A DNA stretch of 11,189 bases from Amylibacter sp. (lineage in GTDB: Bacteria; Pseudomonadota; Alphaproteobacteria; Rhodobacterales; Rhodobacteraceae). Position numbers and translations under genes: made by a program. Positions 7,022 through 11,189 of the stretch are shown piece after piece; within the stretch, counting starts at the first letter, position 1; each line of letters opens with the position of its first letter. The notes beneath the pieces were generated by a model. The model searched no databases. It was not told the origin of the DNA and saw only the letters and a list, made by a program, of their open reading frames with translations. The stretch lies in the NCBI GenBank assembly GCA_027083485.1, contig JALWOO010000796.1, forward strand, positions 1 through 11,189. Reading direction: 5' to 3'.

Positions 7022-7521
7022 TGGCCCCCCCCCAACAGAAATTCGGCACTGACCATCCCCGGGGTGTCACTGCGTTCAAACCGGAACCCTTGCAAAACAT
7101 AGCCCCAGCGCGGTTGTGTTGCTTCCAGCCAGTCGGTCAGCTGGCGAAAACCGACCCGATCAAAGCGCAGCTCGATGCCTTGGGCCTCGCGATTGGCAAG
7201 GCGGCTGACCGCATCGCGCAGGCCGGCAGCCTTCAGGCTCTCCTCAATGCCGCTCAGGCCGATCGGCACCCGGTTCCGCTCCGGCTCCTGTGCCGTTGCT
7301 GGTGCGTCAAGGGCAGCCATGTCCACGGCGCGCGCCCCCACCCATTGGCGCAGTTTCAGGGCCTCTTGCAATTCGGCTGCGGCCTTGGTGCGCGCATCCA
7401 GAAGCGGGATCACCCAAAAGAACACCACCGCCACAGGCAGGGCCAAACCGAACAGACCGGCCAGCAACCAGCGTTCCCGCTGGCTCAGGCCCAGCAATAA
7501 TGTCGCCAAACGAGCGGTCAT
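7018..7521 (-). CDS. gspM: Type II secretion system protein GspM
   Basis: GspM is a bitopic inner-membrane protein that partners GspL in the assembly platform. The 167 residues match the family length. A short cytoplasmic N-terminus carries the family's LSQRERWLL element (about 12-20). One transmembrane helix (about 18-38) leads to PLLDARTKAAAEL and a periplasmic helix. A ferredoxin-like domain follows (about 85-167), with IGLSGIEESLKAAGL and LRFDRVGFRQLTDWLEA. The ATG overlaps the gspL stop by four bases and is preceded by an excellent Shine-Dalgarno (AGGAG five bases upstream). The last codons contain a run of nine G on the coding strand and overlap the gspN start. Confidence 0.93.
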   Translation of the reverse strand: MTARLATLLLGLSQRERWLLAGLFGLALPVAVVFFWVIPLLDARTKAAAELQEALKLRQWVGARAVDMAALDAPATAQEPERNRVPIGLSGIEESLKAAGLRDAVSRLANREAQGIELRFDRVGFRQLTDWLEATQPRWGYVLQGFRFERSDTPGMVSAEFLLGGGQ

Positions 7522-8702
7522 GGTGTCTCCTGTTCTTTGGGGCGTAAAATCAGGGAGCCCTGAACCCCGCCGGTTTCCGCAGAACTCGATTCCGAAACAT
7601 CCACAGCAATTTCAGCCTGTTCCAGCGCCTTGAGCACCTGTTCCAGACTGCTGAAATCCGGCATCAGGACCCTGACGGACAGCCCGCCCAACGGCGTATA
7701 ATTGACACGGGTCACGCGCGCGCCCTGACGGTCAAACACCTGTGTTGCCGCCTTGAACAAGGCCATGGGCGGGGTGGTTTTCTTGTTTTTCCCTGCCGCA
7801 TGCTGGCGGCGCGTCAAGGCCTGGCTCACCTGTGTGCGCACATCCAGAATCGGGCCGACAGGCACAAAAGCGGTCCGCACATCTGCAACGGTGGCCTGTC
7901 GAACCTGTGTGGCCAAATCCTGTATTTCGCGCAAACCCAGCCCCATGCCCAGCGACCAGAACCCCAGACCCAAAACCCCGAACAACACCGGCAAACGCCA
8001 GGCCTTCAGGCTGGCCGTCATCTGGTCAAATGCCGCCATGGGGTTTTTCGCCAGATCAAATTGCAATTCCCCATGCCCCAAAACCTGTGGCGCGGGCAAA
8101 TCCAGATCGGCCAGCGCGGCTTTGCTCCGGCAAACCGGCACATCGAGGCTTTGCAAAAAATCATCAAGCGCCGGTTCCGCACTGCCAAGCCGGAATACCG
8201 CCTGCGGTTTTTCAACATTTTTAAGTTGCGCAAGGGCCAGATCATGTTCGGCACTAAAGCCGTCCTTCAGCCCCAAACGGGCAATGGTGGTCTCCTGTGT
8301 GGTCGCAAGGGTCCAAACCCTCGGAACAACCGGCAATGACAGGTAATCGGGCAAAATTGCCTGACAGGCCGGCCCGAAGTCCGCCCGCCATCGGTCGACC
8401 TGATCGGCCTGTGTCAGGATCACCTGCGCCCAGGCCTCCTGATGCGGTTTTTGCGCAAAGGGGCGGAATTCGATTTTCTGCGGATCCAGACCGATGCTGT
8501 CACTGATCTGCAAACGCGCCACCCGTTCACGGGCCTGACCGCGCAGGGTTTCAGGCAGATCGAGCGACAGCAAAGGCGCAAACATCCCCGGCACCAGCGC
8601 AATGAACGCTTGTGTCGGCACATCCTCCTGAGCGGCCCCCGGACCGGCGCGGTAAAACCGGTGTTCTTTTTGCTCTTTAGCGCGTTTCAAGCCCGTCCCC
8701 AT
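7518..8702 (-). CDS. gspL: Type II secretion system protein GspL
   Basis: GspL anchors the GspE ATPase to the inner membrane. The 394 residues are typical. The N-terminal cytoplasmic part (about 1-232) has the actin-like GspL fold pattern, including QAFIALVPGMFAPLLSLDLP and a region around WAQVILTQADQVDRW. One transmembrane helix is at about 236-257 (RLPVLFGVLGLGFWSLGMGL). A periplasmic helix and a ferredoxin-like domain follow, with LGGLSVRVLMPDFSSLEQVL (about 338-357). The ATG is three bases beyond the gspK stop and lacks a clear Shine-Dalgarno, so translation may depend on coupling to gspK. It overlaps gspM by four bases. Confidence 0.93.
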   Translation of the reverse strand: MGTGLKRAKEQKEHRFYRAGPGAAQEDVPTQAFIALVPGMFAPLLSLDLPETLRGQARERVARLQISDSIGLDPQKIEFRPFAQKPHQEAWAQVILTQADQVDRWRADFGPACQAILPDYLSLPVVPRVWTLATTQETTIARLGLKDGFSAEHDLALAQLKNVEKPQAVFRLGSAEPALDDFLQSLDVPVCRSKAALADLDLPAPQVLGHGELQFDLAKNPMAAFDQMTASLKAWRLPVLFGVLGLGFWSLGMGLGLREIQDLATQVRQATVADVRTAFVPVGPILDVRTQVSQALTRRQHAAGKNKKTTPPMALFKAATQVFDRQGARVTRVNYTPLGGLSVRVLMPDFSSLEQVLKALEQAEIAVDVSESSSAETGGVQGSLILRPKEQETP

Positions 8703-8705
8703 CTG

Positions 8706-9632
8706 TTATTTTTTGCGCATAAAGCGGAATTTCACCTGCGTTTTACCGGTTTTAGGCGCGCGGCGAAAGATCACACTCCGCTGCGCGCGGCTTTGGCCCA
8801 GCGTGGCGGTGAAATTCGACTGGAACCACTGGCTGGAAACCCCGAAAAAACCGGTGCCGAATTTGGCCTGCTCTTCTGTGGTCAAAACACCTTGCAAGTA
8901 GATCGCAAGGTCTTCGTCGGTTTCAAAAGCCTTGGTTTTTCGCTGGGCAACAATGGCCCCGATAACAGCAGCAGACACCCCGGGCATCACCGCCTGTAAA
9001 ACATCCCTTGGCGTGGTGTTGATGTTCAGGCTCCCTTCGGCGGGGATTGTTGTCAGCACCGGTTCCAATCGGGAAAAATAACTGGAAGTCATACCCTTTA
9101 CCTGTCGAAGTTCATCCAGCATGACCAGCGCCCCCCCCGGGGGGGCCAGCGCCGGATTGCGGGCCAGATAAAGAGCCTTGCTGGTTGGTCCGCCCTCGCT
9201 TATCCAGTCCAGAATCTCCTGTCCGGTTTTTTCCGGCACCCCGCGCGCCTGTACCAGTTGCAAAAACTCCTCCGCGCCGGCCAATCCGTCCCCGCCGGCA
9301 AGCCAGTTCAAATTGAAAAGCCCCTGCAAATCACGGGTCGTACCGATGACCTGCCCCCGATCAATTTCCACCTGATAATTCTTTTGCGCCCATGGTTCGC
9401 GCAGGTGATCGACGCTGTTTTCACGGCGGTCCTGATCCAGAACCCGCCGCATCAGCAATTCGAACCCGTCCAGATAGGCCTCTGTTTGCGCCCGTTCCTG
9501 CATGTAGAATTGCCGGATGCGGCTGGTTTGTGCAGTTTGCAGCAGCAACACCGCCACCGCAGACAAGGCCGCCACCACCAGCAAGGCATTGATCAGCACC
9601 AGCCCGCGCGAAGATCTGTGCCGCCCGTTCAT
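8706..9632 (-). CDS. gspK: Type II secretion system minor pseudopilin GspK
   Basis: GspK caps the pseudopilus tip together with GspI and GspJ. The 308 residues fit its status as the largest minor pseudopilin. The prepilin leader MNGRHRSSRG is cut after Gly10, before the hydrophobic helix LVLINALLVVAALSAVAVLLL. Position 5 of the mature protein is Asn instead of Glu, as is characteristic of GspK, which lacks Glu5. Family landmarks are DLQGLFNLN (101-109), the DWI element (142-144), LDELRQVKGM (172-181) and SLNINTTPRDVLQAVMP (201-217), which belongs to the helix-hairpin-helix part. The acidic calcium-binding run that usually follows DWI is not evident. A C8G7 block lies inside the gene at 9131-9145. 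It overlaps gspJ by four bases. Confidence 0.94.
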   Translation of the reverse strand: MNGRHRSSRGLVLINALLVVAALSAVAVLLLQTAQTSRIRQFYMQERAQTEAYLDGFELLMRRVLDQDRRENSVDHLREPWAQKNYQVEIDRGQVIGTTRDLQGLFNLNWLAGGDGLAGAEEFLQLVQARGVPEKTGQEILDWISEGGPTSKALYLARNPALAPPGGALVMLDELRQVKGMTSSYFSRLEPVLTTIPAEGSLNINTTPRDVLQAVMPGVSAAVIGAIVAQRKTKAFETDEDLAIYLQGVLTTEEQAKFGTGFFGVSSQWFQSNFTATLGQSRAQRSVIFRRAPKTGKTQVKFRFMRKK

Positions 9633-10231
9633 GGATAGCCGACCAAAGTGCTGATGCGGCCCAATGTGGCGCTGTCCAGAATAACATTAATGGCGCGGGG
9701 CAAATGGCTGCTGCCTGCTCCGGCGTTGACATCGGGGCCGGTTTGCCAATGCAAATCAGGGGTCAGGCGGCGCAATTCAAATCCGGTAATGCCCCGGGCC
9801 ATCACCACCACAGGGCTTTGCTGGGCTGCAGTGGCCGGTATCAATGTCGGCCAGCTCTGGCGGGTCAGGTTGCCATCCTGCAAGCGCCAGATCACCCGCC
9901 CCAATCCGGCACCGCCCACACGGGTCACATCAAACCGGCCGGACACCGACAAAGCCATCCCCTGCCCGCCGGCCAAGACCGTCAAGGCCGATTGTGCCGG
10001 TGCATTAGGCGGATGAAACACCAAAGGGGCCGCCGCCTGCAAATCCGCCCGTAGCAGGGTCAGGGCAAGGGTGATATCGGCGGTTTCCGCCTCAAGCGCC
10101 AGCAAGCGATCCCGCTGGCGCAGGGTGCCGGACAGGGCTTGCAGGCTCATGGTTGCGATCAGGGCAAACACCGCCAGCACCACAACCAGCTCGATCAGGG
10201 TAATGCCACGATCATGCGGGTTCCGGTTCAT
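9629..10231 (-). CDS. gspJ: Type II secretion system minor pseudopilin GspJ
   Basis: GspJ is a minor pseudopilin of the pseudopilus tip. The 200 residues match family size. The type IV prepilin signal is MNRNPHDRG followed by ITLIELVVVLAVFALIATM, with cleavage after Gly9 by the prepilin peptidase and Glu at mature position 5. The globular part includes LTLLRADLQAAAP and GITGFELRRL, typical of GspJ. An AAAGG lies seven bases before the ATG, inside gspI. It overlaps gspI and gspK by four bases each, consistent with coupled translation of tip components. Confidence 0.95.
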   Translation of the reverse strand: MNRNPHDRGITLIELVVVLAVFALIATMSLQALSGTLRQRDRLLALEAETADITLALTLLRADLQAAAPLVFHPPNAPAQSALTVLAGGQGMALSVSGRFDVTRVGGAGLGRVIWRLQDGNLTRQSWPTLIPATAAQQSPVVVMARGITGFELRRLTPDLHWQTGPDVNAGAGSSHLPRAINVILDSATLGRISTLVGYP

Positions 10232-10605
10232 GGCAGGACCTTTGCCGGTGCATAGCTGACCAGCATGGCACCGGGCAAATCAGGGGCGGACACGGTGATA
10301 GACACTTCATACAGCCCCGCCTCGGTTTTTTTGCCAATCTGGGAAATCGACCACAGATAAGGCCCTTGTTGCACCTGCATCGGCAGGTTTCGCCCGCGCA
10401 ACATGCCGATCACGCCGAGTTCTTCGGCACGGTTTTGCGCCACGCTCAGCGCCAACAGCCGGGCAGAGGCCTCGCCGATCTGGCGGCGGGACTGGTCCAA
10501 TGTGCGCATCACCGCCAATGTGCCCACCGACAGCACCACAATGGCGATGACCAGTTCCAGCAATGTAATGCCCCGCTGGTTCGGCGTGCCGGTTACAATC
10601 CGCAT
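10228..10605 (-). CDS. gspI: Type II secretion system minor pseudopilin GspI
   Basis: GspI nucleates the pseudopilus tip complex with GspJ and GspK. At 125 residues it has the usual small size. The leader MRIVTGTPNQRG precedes ITLLELVIAIVVLSVGTLAVM, with cleavage after Gly12 and Glu at mature position 5. The GspI-typical segment ALSVAQNRAEEL follows the helix. The gene overlaps gspH by 13 bases. Its ATG has GGAG about nine bases upstream, inside the gspH coding sequence. Confidence 0.95.
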   Translation of the reverse strand: MRIVTGTPNQRGITLLELVIAIVVLSVGTLAVMRTLDQSRRQIGEASARLLALSVAQNRAEELGVIGMLRGRNLPMQVQQGPYLWSISQIGKKTEAGLYEVSITVSAPDLPGAMLVSYAPAKVLP

Positions 10606-11075
10606 GTCAAACCGCTCCAGCCATCGGATCTGCAGGTTTGATACCGGCCAAGCGCGCTAAAGGTGATTTCAAACGGGGTTGATTGGCCATCCGGCAGGAA
10701 AACCACCTCTGGCACAGGGGGCACGCCAAAGCTGAAATCCTGGGAGGTTGGTTGAAAGGCCACCCCGACCTGCCAGCGGATTTCCCGTGCAGACATATCC
10801 CAGCCACGGCTTTCCGGCACAAAGCGCGCTACCCGCCAGCCCTGTTGCGAAATCACCAGCCCTTGCGCAACGCCGCTGTAAATTGCGGTGTTGCGCAACT
10901 GTGCCAGCGTGGTTTGCAACTGGTTTGCCGCATCCGAGGCCTGCTGTTTGCTGCGCCCAAAGGACATGGACAGGCCGACACTAACCGTCAGGATCGCCAA
11001 CACAGTGACGACAACCAGCATTTCCAGCAGGGAAAAGCCGGCCTCGGGCGGGGCGGGTTTTATTCCAGTGTCCAT
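10593..11075 (-). CDS. gspH: Type II secretion system minor pseudopilin GspH
   Basis: GspH is the minor pseudopilin thought to link the tip complex to the GspG shaft. The 160 residues match family length. The leader MDTGIKPAPPEAG is followed by FSLLEMLVVVTVLAILTVSV, with cleavage after Gly13 and Glu at mature position 5. A typical GspH globular domain follows, with ANQLQTTLAQLRNTAIYSGV and a C-terminal strand region near VVFLPDGQSTPFEITF. The ATG lies 16 bases inside the 3' end of gspG, and no strong Shine-Dalgarno precedes it. Confidence 0.93.
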   Translation of the reverse strand: MDTGIKPAPPEAGFSLLEMLVVVTVLAILTVSVGLSMSFGRSKQQASDAANQLQTTLAQLRNTAIYSGVAQGLVISQQGWRVARFVPESRGWDMSAREIRWQVGVAFQPTSQDFSFGVPPVPEVVFLPDGQSTPFEITFSALGRYQTCRSDGWSGLTCGL

Positions 11076-11189
11076 GTGCCCAGATCGGCATTCATATCAC
11101 TGCCCCCGGCAATGCCGTCCGCCCCAAGGGTAAACACGTCGAATTCCCCGTGCACGCCGGGAGACAGATATTGATACTCTCCGCCCCAA
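11060..11189 (-). CDS. gspG: Type II secretion system major pseudopilin GspG, 3' end only
   Basis: The last 42 codons of an open frame enter the window from the right edge. They read WGGEYQYLSPGVHGEF, then DVFTLGADGIAGGSD and MNADLGTWTLE. This matches the C-terminus of GspG, including the WG.PY.Y..PG element, the GADG..GG calcium-binding loop and the NAD..TW ending. GspG forms the pseudopilus shaft, and calcium binding at this loop stabilises it. The stop overlaps the gspH start by 16 bases. The prepilin leader and N-terminal helix lie outside the window. Confidence 0.93.
   Translation of the reverse strand, partial: WGGEYQYLSPGVHGEFDVFTLGADGIAGGSDMNADLGTWTLE

Noticed and set aside
1..11189. 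tRNA, rRNA, CRISPR arrays, insertion sequences or phage genes
   Set aside because: I saw no cloverleaf-like segment, spaced repeat series, transposase motif or phage gene. The window is accounted for by the gsp genes, the lipoprotein gene and the sugar transferase.

Overview
The window holds most of a type II secretion system (T2SS, gsp) locus from a GC-rich Gram-negative bacterium. The style of the genes (short GspC, compact GspL/M/N, frequent ATGA overlaps) suggests an alphaproteobacterium, perhaps Rhodobacterales. That taxonomic call is inference from gene character only.

Nearly everything is on the minus strand, so the genes read from right to left. Block 1 (11189 to 6626) is gspG (only its 3' end is inside the window), gspH, gspI, gspJ, gspK, gspL, gspM and a short gspN. 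These genes overlap or nearly touch, as expected for one translationally coupled operon. They encode the pseudopilus (major pseudopilin G; minor pseudopilins H, I, J, K) and the inner-membrane assembly platform (L, M, N). Block 2 (about 5923 to 695) is gspC, gspD, gspE and gspF: the inner-membrane/secretin connector, the outer-membrane secretin, the cytoplasmic ATPase and the polytopic platform protein. No gspO prepilin peptidase, gspA/gspB or classical gspS pilotin gene is present in the window.

Between the two blocks a single plus-strand gene (6099-6617) encodes a small lipoprotein with TPR-like helical repeats. It is divergent from gspC and convergent with gspN, so it splits the locus and implies a separate promoter for gspCDEF. 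Its features fit a TPR-type secretin pilotin (PilF/PilW-like logic), and GspD carries a roughly 75-residue tail after the secretin domain that could be its binding site. This is the most interesting hypothesis in the window. Other oddities are a gspC whose well-placed Shine-Dalgarno points at an ATA codon, a GspN about half the usual family length, a G9 tract at the gspM/gspN junction and a C8G7 block inside gspK.

At the left edge, after an AT-rich intergenic stretch with a plausible promoter, the 5' part of a bacterial sugar transferase gene (polyprenyl-phosphate sugar-1-phosphate transferase family) runs off the window. It probably begins an exopolysaccharide or glycan locus unrelated to the T2SS. 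No RNA genes, insertion sequences or CRISPR arrays were seen.
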